Position numbers and translations under genes: made by a program. This document shows positions 10,893 to 21,131 of a DNA stretch of 64,000 nucleotides, piece by piece (position 1 is the first letter of the stretch; each line of letters opens with the position of its first letter). The notes beneath the pieces were generated by a model. It did not search any database, had not been told where the DNA came from, and saw only the letters and a program-made list of their open reading frames with translations. Source of the DNA: Trifolium pratense (taxonomy: Eukaryota; Streptophyta; Magnoliopsida; Fabales; Fabaceae); assembly GCF_020283565.1 (NCBI RefSeq), contig NC_060065.1, forward strand, positions 48,410,409 to 48,474,408, given 5' to 3'.

Positions 10893-11072
10893 GGTTTAAC
10901 TACACATTTGGTCTCTTACATTTATTTTAGGTTTCAATTTGGTCTTTTACGTTTATTTTAGGTTTCAATTTGGTCCTAAAATAAACGTAAGAGACCAAAT
11001 TGGTACTTTTTAAACGTAAGAGACCAAATTGAAACCTAAAATAAACACAAGGAACTAAATGTGTAGTTAAGC
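10893..11072. mobile_element. Palindromic MITE, copy 2
   Basis: This is the counterpart of the element at 1389-1563, with the same ends and internal repeats. It ends 26 bp before the TATA box of NCR gene 2. Its presence in both segments shows insertion before the duplication. Confidence 0.7.
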
Positions 11073-11098
11073 AAAAAAAAAAAGACTTTTTTCCACAC

Positions 11099-11106
11099 TA
11101 TAAAAT
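11099..11106 (+). promoter_or_regulatory. TATA box of NCR gene 2
   Basis: TATAAAAT lies 42 bp upstream of the start codon at 11148, with context identical to copy 1. Confidence 0.55.
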
Positions 11107-11147
11107 GATCAACCAATTCCTATTTCTAGATTCATAAAAGAGAAAAC

Positions 11148-12331
11148 ATGGCTGAAGTTTATATATTTATTTATGCTATGATTATTGTTTTTTCCATATT
11201 TATTTCTATAACAAACTGCAGTAAGTAATTTTTATCAACGCTTCTAAATTTGGTGAACGGTCGTACTTGAGAGTTTAGTTTGATTCTGGTATCTCTCTCA
11301 AATATTAAAAACCGTATCATATTTCATGTTAATTTAATTATAAGGTTAAATAACTGTTTGGTTCTGATAAATATCTGAAAATTTATTGTTAATCTCTAAA
11401 ATAGTTCAACAAGTTTGTTCCTCAAATATTTTTCGTACAATTTTTTGTCCTTGCATTTAACTCAACTCATGCAATTATTCAAAATTTTGAATTTTTTCGT
11501 AGTTATGTTTAGTACGTTATAGAAATCTCTCTTACAAAATTTAATTTTTTTGCAACAATGGATGAATTAAATATGAAATTTTTAAATTTTATGCGTTTAA
11601 AAATTCATATTTAACTCATCTTATGTTCAAAGATTCTAAATTTTTATGGTAGAAATTCTTATAATATTATCAATATTAATACAAAAATTCATTAAAAAAT
11701 ATGAAAGTATACATATGAGTTGACTTATAGACCATAGTATGATAAAAAATATTTAGAAAACCAAAATTTGCTAAAATTATTTTTTGTAAGACTAATTACA
11801 AAAGAAACTTTAATTATTTATAAAAATTTGTTTAACTATAATTTATGTTAATATCAAGAGCCTGGCTGTCATCAGGAGCTTTTGTGTTTATTTCATTTAG
11901 TCTATGTGATTGATTCATGGTAGCTTAGCTATTTTTATTTTAGCACATATATGAATTTGAGACCTATGATATATGTACACCTTTTGCCTAATTCACTCAT
12001 GAATATATTTTGCCTTTTCAAAAAAATATAAATATAAATTTTAAATAAATTTTGTATATCAGTATTCAAACAAAAACCAAATACCTAACAATTTACCTTT
12101 AAATTTTCTTTTTATATCTTATTCAAAATTGTTTCATCCCATTTTGATAACGTTCCTTAATTCTAATTTGATGTTACAGGCATATCAATATGCGAAAGAA
12201 CTCAGCAATGCCATGATTTAATCTGTCTCCATCCTGAAATTCCATATTGCAACTTCAATATTCAGAATCCAATAAAGTACATCTTGGGATTTGGGATTTG
12301 TGAATGTATAAACCTTAATAGGGGCTTATGA
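11148..12331 (+). CDS. NCR: Nodule-specific cysteine-rich (NCR) peptide, copy 2
   Basis: Predicted exons are 11148-11220 and 12180-12331, giving 74 aa. Exon 1 encodes a hydrophobic signal differing from copy 1 at only a few codons. The phase-1 intron (959 bp) has a GTAAGT donor and TTACAG acceptor. The mature part has six cysteines spaced C-x5-C-x4-C-x7-C-x16-C-x-C, with Pro two residues after the His that follows the third Cys. The mature halves of the two copies differ strongly while signals, introns and flanks stay alike, the usual NCR pattern of fast-evolving mature peptides. The frame is intact, with TGA at 12329-12331. Function in nodules is inferred from family, not shown. Confidence 0.8.
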
Positions 12332-12566
12332 ATGTGTGAAGACACTGTAAAATGATTTCTTTCAAAATAATGTTTAAAGAACGTTCTGGAGTTACTCGTT
12401 AGTAACATCCTTAAAATTAAATAAGTGGTTTGTACCCAAAAAAAAAAGTGGTTTCTTAACTAGTGCCATATATAGATTCTATAGCTAGCATTTTTCATTA
12501 ATTATGCTATTTTTAACCGTATAATAACGTTTGTAAAAAAAAAAAAAAACCATATAATAACGTTGG

Positions 12567-12678
12567 TGTTATAAAACTAATAACAATATGAGGAAGAATA
12601 GAGAAGAGGAGATGAAGGAGAGAAAGAGAAGAGAGAACTGTTATATTATTCTATTGACAATTACATCATTTACATTGT

Positions 12679-12770
<92 letters not shown>

Positions 12771-12833
12771 AGATTACATGTGCCAATGATATGGGTCAAG
12801 ATTAATGGACATCCACTATAATTATTCATAACA
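12567..12833 (-). mobile_element. Ty1/copia 3' LTR
   Basis: On the minus strand the LTR starts TGTTATGAATAA and ends TTTTATAACA, with 5'-TG...CA-3' and matching TGTTAT/ATAACA ends. It is directly preceded by the polypurine tract AAGGGGGAG (12842-12834). It contains a large (TA)n tract. The left flanking pentamer GTTGG is the expected 5-bp target site. No matching 5' LTR was found in the window. Confidence 0.8.
12682..12768. repeat. (TA)n microsatellite in the LTR
   Basis: A perfect dinucleotide tract of about 87 bp lies within the copia LTR. Confidence 0.95.
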
Positions 12834-15800
12834 CTCCCCCTTGGATGTCCGTGTAGGATATGTCTCATTAAAACCTTACTATTAAAAACTCATTGGAAAA
12901 ATCATAGTGAAGGAAAAAAAGTACAACATCTTTTGTGTTTGAATTGCCTCATTAAAAACCTTACTATGAAAACCTAGTGGGACAAAACCATGGTGAAGGG
13001 AAAAAGAGTGCGAGAAGTATTTATGTCTCCCCCTCATAAAGACAATTATACATGAGATAAAAACCAAGTAATCTTTTGTACTTGATGCTCCAAAGCTTTA
13101 CTTGAAGTTGACTTTGTAGAAAGATCTGTCATATTTTCTTTAGGCTTAAATGCAGTTTTGGCCCTCCAAGTTTCACAATTGTTTGATTTTGGCCCCCACG
13201 TTTCGATTGCTTGATTTTAACTCCCTAAGTTTCATAATTGCTTGATTTTGGCCCCCCAAGTTTACCCCCTTTTGCATTTGCTAGCCCCCCGTTGAATATT
13301 TCGATTAAAAATTGGTTATGTGACATTTTAAAATTAAATAAGTATTTAAAAATAAATAAATAACTTACAAATTGTTTTTTAAAAACTAAATTATAAAATA
13401 TATTTTTTATTATATGTAGTTTATAAAATAATTTTGTTATATAAAAAAGTAAATAAAAAAACATTTTATGAACTATTTTTTAACAACTTTGTAAACTTTT
13501 TTTTTAAATAAAAAATAATTATTAAACCTTTTATTAAAAAAAAAATTTAATACATTTTTATAAAAGCAAATATTATTATTATTTTATTTAAAAATATTTT
13601 AAATTTTTTTACAAATGTCACATAAGCAATTTTTAGTCAAAAAAGTCAATGGGGGGCTAGCAAATGCAAAAGGGGGTAAACTTGGGGGGACAAAATCGAG
13701 CAATTGAAACTTGGAGGACTATAATCAAGCAATTGTGAAACTTAGGGGGTTAAAATCAAACAATTGAAATGTGGGAGGCCAAAATCAAGCAATTGTGAAA
13801 CTTGGGGGGCCAAAACTGCATTTAAGTCTTTTCTTTATTATACTCTTCTCCAAATTAGAAGTGCGTCAGATATTATCTTCATATTGAGTTGTTATAAGAA
13901 CCATCCTTTTGTAATAAAAAAACAACAAATTTCTTGTATACGTTGAATTACAGGCCTCGACAAAAATGCTTTTTCAACTTGCTTGATGTAGTGCTAAAAT
14001 CTTCGCATGGTTGGATGATATTGTTGTTTCTTTAACGTATAAATAATATGTTTGACTTTGTTCCAATATTTGTGTTGGCTGAATAGACAAAAATAAAATA
14101 CCACGACATGTATAACTATAGCAAAATATGTTAGTGTCTTTAATTGAATTAAGATATGATACTTCAGGACCAATTAGTAATCTTCATTTTCTCGAGCTCA
14201 TAAGAGAAATTTGTTGCCAACTGATGAACTTACGATAATTAGATTACATAATTGATGTCAATGTTTCATATAGAATCATTTTATTATATAAGTTTCATGA
14301 TTCACAAAATATTCTTCAAATACTTATGACAATATCTTGTAAGTTGTTTAGAAGTCCTTATCATATTTTTATCATCAACGTAAGCTTTAAATATAACAAA
14401 TTCGTTGGCAAATATTGTCTTAAAATGAACAAGTTGTCATTTTCATATTTCTAATTTGGAAAAATTCAACAAGAATATTATACATCATGTATATATTATT
14501 GCTCGAGTATATAGGGAGACTTATTCATGTTTATTAAGTCATCCCTTCAATAACTTGATTTATATGTCTCACAAAAACTAAATCCTTCAGGGATTCTCAT
14601 ATAATCATCATTATCAAGTGAGTCATTCAAGTACGTTAAAACATATCTTACATAAAATGAGTATTTCATATGTTACTCAACTTAATTAAGTACAAATAAG
14701 TTTTTGAATTCACTTAGGTTCAATATTTTCGCACTTAATTTAGGTTCAATATTTTCGCACTTATAATATTTAGTGCTACCTCATTTGTCGACAATTTTTC
14801 AAGTTCTTGGTTCCTTGTTTTAACTGGTAGAGATATATTCTATTGAGATCTCTTTATATCATAAATGACAGGTACCTAAACCTCTTCGGGAGGTATAAAC
14901 ATTTTGCAATCTCTACACTTTTCATGAGAGTTTTTCTCACCATCAAGTACCTAATAACAAGATATGAAATATCTTATGGTAAAGACTCAAATTCATCACA
15001 TAATTTCTGTTTTCTTGTAGTTTCATCTAATGTTGTCTCCTGGACAATGGAAAACATATAGTTCACATAAAAAATTCTTAGATGAGAGATATTATGTTCC
15101 TGACCATGAACAAATTGTAATGGGGAGAATTTTAATGATTCATTGGCTTGATGCACATAGATATTGCTACTAGCAAAATAACATGTCCAAGAAGGACCTT
15201 TGTTCTCATAATAGATGAGATTTTCATATTTTCTCATTTTATCTTTATACTTTGATACCAATAGTTAGGTAAAATAAGAGAGTTCAAAGTAAGAGAGTCT
15301 CTAAATCACACTTGAATTCTCAATATGTTTCCCCTCAAGTGTGATTCTCACTATATCGTCATAAACATTGTTTTGGGATTTCATAGATCTCTTCCGGAGA
15401 ACCACCAAACAATTTTGTATACACCATCATGCTCTTCTGGGACAATTTAATCATATCCTTTGATAAAAGATCACAACTTAGATGAAATATTTGCTTCAGG
15501 AAATATCTCAATAGTACATAAAATTCATCAACCAATTTACAAATTACAATCAATAATGATTGTAGAATGACGCAGGATAGTGTATAACATCATTTGATTG
15601 AAAAAAATAAATAAACAAATAAATAATGCTCTATGTTCATTTGTGCTATGAATCTTCTGGATTCTTAGTTAAAGTACACATTACACTATGGCTTTTCTCG
15701 GCTCATAGTTTAAAACTCATTAAATTTCTATTAGCTTTTGAGGAATATCATGCATTCTTAATATTTACTTGAGTTCCTCTAGATAACAATATTTTAGCTC

Positions 15801-16249
15801 TTCTGAAGCCTTCAATCATTTTTAAGATATGTGCACACATTTGATTCTTTCATTGCCAAAGATGAGAATTATGATTTATTGTGCGTTGTTGCACAATCAG
15901 TGAGATAAACATTTTCTGTATGAAAATCAATAGTCATAGCTTAACAAATACTATATTTTAAGCATCAAATTTTCTAGTGCATTTCAATGCTTGCACTCTT
16001 TCTTTTTGGTACTGTTAATGAATCTTGTTGATTCATAGCTCTATTGTATCATATACTATGTGTTCTTCGGGACTCATAGTTTACTTTTGTATTGTATATA
16101 ATGAATTTTCCAGATTCATAAATTTTTAATGAATTCAGCAACTATATTACAAATAGCCTTCATAATGATTAAAAATAATATACTCTTTGGGCAATCCTAC
16201 CAGAATGCTCAATATTAATTTTTTTTTAGTTCTTCGGGAACTAATTACA
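12834..16249 (-). pseudogene. Degenerate Ty1/copia element body, antisense
   Basis: The body extends to higher coordinates from the polypurine tract at 12834. Near 15261-14974 a minus frame includes SPLQFVHGQEHNISHLRIF, matching the region after the integrase core of plant copia Pol (usually SPxQLVFGQEPNISHLRIFG). Other frames are broken. The repeated antisense phrases around 15360-16200 probably derive from gag-pol or its upstream region. The element is interrupted by a MITE at 13143-13828. Upstream limits are uncertain; a microsatellite starts at 16250. Confidence 0.65.
13143..13828. mobile_element. Palindromic Mutator-like MITE with 9-bp TSD
   Basis: The ends are GGCTTAAATGCAGTTTTGGCC and the complement of GACTTAAATGCAGTTTTGGCC. 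Arms contain several CAAGCAATTGTGAAAC-type repeats around an AT-rich core. The 9-bp duplication TTTTCTTTA flanks it (13134-13142 and 13829-13837). The related copia relic near 7610 has this site without the element. Nine-base duplications are the Mutator signature. It has no coding capacity. Confidence 0.88.

Positions 16250-16317
<68 letters not shown>
16250..16317. repeat. (ATA)n microsatellite
   Basis: A near-perfect trinucleotide run of about 68 bp. Confidence 0.95.
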
Positions 16318-16322
<5 letters not shown>

Positions 16323-16370
16323 CTTGCCATAAAATAGATCGCATAGCTCGCAAAATTTGGCCTAAGGTTT

Positions 16371-17111
16371 ATTCTGGGTGTGGTTATGGTGCATAAGCCA
16401 AAACTTATGCACCATGCATAAACTTGCTTCCTACACCCAACATATTTGCTTCCTACACAAAAAGTCAGCCCAAGCCCAAAATTAGGCAATTCATTACTCG
16501 CGCGCCCCCCATATACTACCACATTACTTGCGCGCCCCCCATATACTACCACATTACTTGCGCGCCCCCCATTTGCTTAGCGCACCCCTCAGTTTTTTTT
16601 CCTTTTTCTCCCTAGATTTCTTGTGAGCCCCTCAATTTTTTTTTCCTCCCCCAGATTTCTAGCGCGCCCCCAATTTTTTCCCTCCTCCAAACTTCTAGCG
16701 CACCCCCCCCCAAATTTCTAGCGTGCCCCCCGTTTCCAATTAAATAATAACTTTTGTTCCTTTGAAGTATATATTATAAGAATCCATTTTTAATTAAGTT
16801 TCGTCATACACCCCCTTGAAGCCCAAAATAATAACCAATGGTTCATGTATAGATAAAGCATACTTGTCAAACATACAATTTAATTTTAAGTTTTATCAAT
16901 CATAATCACAATATAAATAAAATCTCATACATTAATTACATATATATATGGATTTTTTTTCTTTACAATAAAAAAATGACCGAATCCAATATCTCATGCA
17001 TACTATCCAAATTGTTCTCAACTAAACTAACCCTAATTGCTTTATATGATTTTTTGCTTTATGTAGCATGGTTTTGTAAAATGGTTATGTGATGTTTTAC
17101 TTAATAACAAT
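16371..17111. repeat. Palindromic end motif plus short GC-rich tandem repeats
   Basis: At 16391-16420 GGTGCATAAG and CTTATGCACC form an inverted repeat, and a related motif recurs near 19293. At about 16492-16580 a 30-bp unit (ACTTGCGCGCCCCCCATATA) is repeated three times. It is followed by looser GCGC(A/G)CCCCC copies to 16735. The remainder to 17111 is AT-rich with no gene seen. Confidence 0.6.
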
Positions 17112-18440
17112 GATTTCAGTGTATAACATCTTGGCACTAATGCCCATATGAAACCATTTAACTAAAATAATGGTTTCAGTGTATAACGCTATGAAACCAT
17201 TTAACTAGACTAATGGTTTCAGTGTATAACATCTTGAAACCAAATAACAAGACTAATGGTTTTAGTGTATAACGCTATGAAACCATTTAACTAGAATAAT
17301 GGTTTCGGTGTATAACGCTATGAAACCTTTTAACTAGACTAATGGTTTCAGTGTTTCAGTGTATAACGCTATGAAACCTTTTAACTAGACTAATGGTTTC
17401 AGTGTATAACAGTATGAAACCATTTAAATAGACAAATGGTTTCAATGTATAACATCTTGAAACCAATTAACAAGACTAATGATTTCAGTATATAACCAAA
17501 ATAAGCAAAATAAACGGTTGGAAAAGCTTCAGGACATGATTTGGAACATGAATCAATTCGAAACTTAATTAGTTTGCCTTTAAATCGAGCTAACCAAATA
17601 AGTTTTCTCTTAACTATTTTTGAACTTTGGGTATGCTTTTCTATTGGTTTTTCTTCGTGTTTCTTGATATATTTCGATTTCTGGAAGTGTTTGGAAGCTT
17701 TTGGATGAAAGAAATTAAAGGTTTATGGTGTTTGAATGACTTTCAATTTTTCACAAAAATGGTGAAAAAAAATGGTCTTGTTAAATGGTTTCAATATGTT
17801 ATACACTGAAACCATTAGTCTTTTAAATGGTTTCCGTTTTGTTAACCAATTAATATTGTTAAACGGTTTCAGTTTTGTTAACCCATTAATATTGACTAAT
17901 GTTATACACTGAAACCATTAGTCTTGTTAAATGGTTTCAATAAGTTATACACTGAAACTATTAGTCTTGTTAAATGGTTTCAGTTTTGTTAACCCATTAA
18001 TATTGACTAGTGTTATACACTGAAATCATTAATCTTGTTAAATGGTTTCAATAAGTTATACACTGAAACCATTAGTCTTTTAAATGGTTTCCGTTTTGTT
18101 AACTCATTAATATTGTTAAACGGTTTCAGTTTTGTTAACCCATTAATATTGACTAATGTTATACACTGAAACCATTAGTCTTGTTAAATTGTTTCAATAA
18201 GTTATACACTGAAACCATTAGTCTTGTTAAATGGTTTCAGTTTTGTTAACCCATTAATATCGACTAATGTTATACACTGAAACCATTAATCTTGTTAAAT
18301 GATTTCAATAAGTTATACACTGAAATTATTAGTCTTGTTAAACGGTTTCAGTTTTGTTAACCCATTAATATTGACTAATGTTATATACTGAAACCATTAG
18401 TCTTGTTAAATGGTTTCAATATGTTAATTCATTAATATTG
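17112..18440. repeat. Inverted minisatellite (foldback array)
   Basis: The left arm (17112-17498) has about nine units of roughly 43 bp built on TGGTTTCAGTGTATAAC. The right arm (about 17785-18440) carries the reverse complement, GTTATACACTGAAACCATTA, in a longer higher-order unit that also includes GTTTTGTTAACCCATTAAT. A 286-bp spacer separates them. The arms could pair into a long imperfect hairpin. Nothing protein-coding is supported. Confidence 0.85.
17506..17597 (+). repeat. Direct repeat flanking the foldback array, copy 1
   Basis: AATAAGCAAAATAAACGG and the following 75 bp recur at about 19126-19209 with few changes. The first copy is in the spacer and the second beyond the right arm. 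Confidence 0.75.
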
Positions 18441-19345
18441 ACTATGAGGGTAACATAGATTTTTTGAATCCTTAAATTTCAGCAACAAGAGATGCTTCTT
18501 GCCATGTTTTCCTCGACTCAAGTGCTTATAAAAGCACTTGTTCAAGTAAGCACTTATTTGATTAAGCTAAAAATAAAAACATAAAAATTAAGCAAGTAGA
18601 GGGGGTGCAGAACGTAAGTCAGGGGGTGCAGAAAACAAATACAGAGGTCCAGGCCCAAGCCCAGTCCATTTTAAAAAAAAAGTAGAAGGAAGAAACGATT
18701 CAGTGCGGCGCCAGTCCATGGCGCGTGATACAGATCTCAGATGTCGGCCTTCTGATCCATCCGATGGCTAGGATTTAACAAATCAAAATAGATCTGAGCC
18801 TTTGGATCGTTTTATAATAATCTAACGGTCGTGACTTAAAATTGGAGGGAGTCAATGACGCGTCGCCACCTCATCGTCTTCAACCTCCACCTTCTTCTTC
18901 CTCATGAAGAACATGAAGGGAAGCCATGAAAGCTTCAAAAAACCTTCACGACCATAACAACAACAACACTAAATCTCAACCGAAAAATACGAGTGGGTAT
19001 ACCATTTTACTCGAAATTTAATGCTGATCATGAATCCATGCTTAGATTTCACAGTGGAGGTATATATTTTAAAAAATGATTCAATCTTTAAAACCTAAAA
19101 AAATTGAAAACACTTATTTGAGCGAAATAAGCAAAATAAACGGTTAGAAAAGCTTGAGGACATGATTTGGAACATAAATCAATTCGAAACTTACTTAGTT
19201 TGACTTTTAATTCGAAACTTACTTACTTAGTTTGAGATTTTGAGATGATAACATGTGTCATCAAAATGTTTATGATCGGATGGTTGTGATTAATTTATGC
19301 ACCGTACATAAGATTGACCTTATGCATATTAACTTGTGCCCCTTA
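18441..19345. other. Repeat-derived spacer, no gene seen
   Basis: It holds GGGGGTGCAGAA repeated at about 18601 and 18624, a GC-richer stretch with CGATGGC/GATCTGAG motifs (18700-18870), and the second direct repeat near 19126. At 19293-19310 ATGCACCGTACATAAG resembles the inverted motif near 16391, so 16371-19310 may be one large non-autonomous element. Ends are unproven. Confidence 0.4.
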
Positions 19346-19863
19346 ATCGTATCCACATGTGCGGATATCCGTACCCGTTAATAAATAAGAAAATTACTTA
19401 AATATTTCTAGTTATTAAATATAAAAAACTTTATATTCTGCATAATTTTGTGATAAACTTTATTTTATTTAAAAAGGTATGTTTATTATTTTTTTTAAAG
19501 AGATTTGTATGGATATATTATATTAAGTTTGATACTATCTTAGACATTTCAAAGTCACATTTAGGGTCTTTGTGATGCTTTTTAGCAATAAAATAAGCGG
19601 AACTTACATGGTTAAGGAGATTACTTAATTAGTTTGCAAGAAACATGAAGAAAAATATGAATTTTGGATCTGCAACCTACGCGTGGCGCAGGAGGGGTTG
19701 CGCATGGCGCAATTGGATAGAGGTTGGCCTTTGAAGTCTGTAACCTGCGCGTGGCGCATGGACTTTATAACATCCTAGATTTTCAGAACATTAATGAACG
19801 GAATTTTAAGTGAAAAGACGAATATTTTTTTAAGGAACAAAATAAAATTACAAACCTCATTAA
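19346..19863. repeat. Dispersed repeat copy iii
   Basis: Third copy of the repeat seen at 2920-6233 and 6234-6630. It includes an uninterrupted AGCAATAAAATAAG site (about 19584-19597). Its right part stops at ...CATTAA, where a second Helitron starts. Confidence 0.75.
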
Positions 19864-20125
19864 TCTCTATATCTCTATATATTATATTACGAATCCCTCT
19901 ATGAAACTTTTTTAAGGAATTTTTTCATTGTATATTAATGATTGTAATTAATATAGTCACGTGTCATTCATTTATTTATATCTCTATATAAATATATTTT
20001 TTTATAAAATATCTCTGTATAAAACTAATCTATCTATATCTATCTATCTATATCTATATATTATATGTTTAAGAATTTTTTCTCATGAAAACTTTTCAAC
20101 GTGGCAATCTCTTGATTAACCAACT

Positions 20126-20332
20126 TTGTTTTCATCTTACATGGCATCTTCACAATCATCGGTTGCTTATGTGTCGCTTGGTAAAACCTCCTTAAGTTTT
20201 ATGTTCACAATTTTGGTAGCTTTTATCTTCTTATCACATTATAAAGTGAAACTCCTCAAAACTCAAATGTATACAAACTCATTGTTGTTATTTCTAAGTA
20301 TACAAACTCAAATGTTGTCAACAATCATTTAA
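20126..20332 (+). pseudogene. Possible first exon of a Helitron RPA-like gene
   Basis: A 68-codon frame starts in a hydrophilic stretch (MASSQSSVAYVSLGKTS after an upstream Met) and turns hydrophobic. The N-terminal phrase is reminiscent of Helitron RPA-like proteins, but the rest does not match an OB-fold. It lies between the Helitron start and the helicase relic. Weak call. Confidence 0.2.
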
Positions 20333-20399
20333 CGAATATCGATCCGTTTTTTTTTCCAGGCAAACCAGTCCTTCAAAATTCGATTAATGCTTCCAAGTT

Positions 20400-21131
20400 G
20401 TTATTCAACCCTGAAATTTCAAGTTGCTTACCCTCAGCTGCTACAAAACATTAACACTAAGCATTATTTTGAAGAGCGGAGAATTCTTGCTCCTACTTTG
20501 GATTCTGTCCAGGAGGTCAATGAGTATATCATGTAATTAATTCCAGGTGAAGAGAAAGAATACTGTAGTGCTGATTCTGTGTGTAGATCAGACAAAGACA
20601 TCGATATTACAGGAAATCGAATGGTTCACTATAGAATTTTTAAATGAAATTAAGTGTTTGGGACTTCCAACTCATAAGTTGAGACTAAAGGAAAACGTGT
20701 CTGTCATGCTTAAGCGCAACATTGATCAAGCACGTGGGTTATGTAACGGAACAAGACTTTTGGTAAATCATTTGGGAAAGGGTACATTAATAGGTGCAAC
20801 AGTGCTCACGAGAACACACGCCGGTGACAAAATTGTGATTAATCGCATGAATTTAATCCCAACTGATCCAAGACTGCCTTTTAAATTTCAACGGCAGCAA
20901 TTTCCTTTGACTCTTTGTTTTGCTATGACAATTAATAAAAGTCAAGGACAATCGCTCTCCCATGTCGGAATTTATCTTCCTTGACCAGTATTCACTCACG
21001 GTCAGTTTTATATTGCCATGTCTAGAGTCAAGTCAAGAAATGGACTCAAGTTTTTGATTTTGGACGATGAAAAAAAAGTTTTATCATCAACCGAAAATGT
21101 TGTGTACCGTGAAATCTTCAGCAATGTCTAG
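20400..21131 (+). pseudogene. Helitron helicase (PIF1-like) C-terminal fragment, broken
   Basis: The conserved blocks run in order: an ERRILAPTLDSVQEVNEY block near 20476, then the intact frame 20547-20984 with RNIDQARGLCNGTRL, LPFKFQRQQFPL and FAMTINKSQGQSLSHVGIYLP. A TGA follows at 20982-20984, and the same frame then continues with a FYIAMSRVKSRNGLKFLI block to 21131. These are the last motifs of the Helitron Rep/Hel protein (DNA strand displacement in rolling-circle transposition). Breaks are an in-frame stop, a further stop and frameshifts near 20533-20640, and loss of the Rep nuclease and the Walker motifs. It cannot encode an active transposase. Confidence 0.88.

Larger units (their letters stand above)
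9733..12566. repeat. Segmental duplication, copy 2 (NCR-containing unit)
   Basis: Homologous to 1-2574 in the same order and orientation. It lacks the hAT-like insert of copy 1. It is ended on the right by a copia LTR inserted after GTTGG (12562-12566); the same pentamer is uninterrupted at 2570-2574. Confidence 0.85.

Noticed and set aside
16147..16552. Frames with long Ile or Leu runs
   Set aside because: They are translations of the (ATA)n microsatellite and short tandem repeats, not genes.
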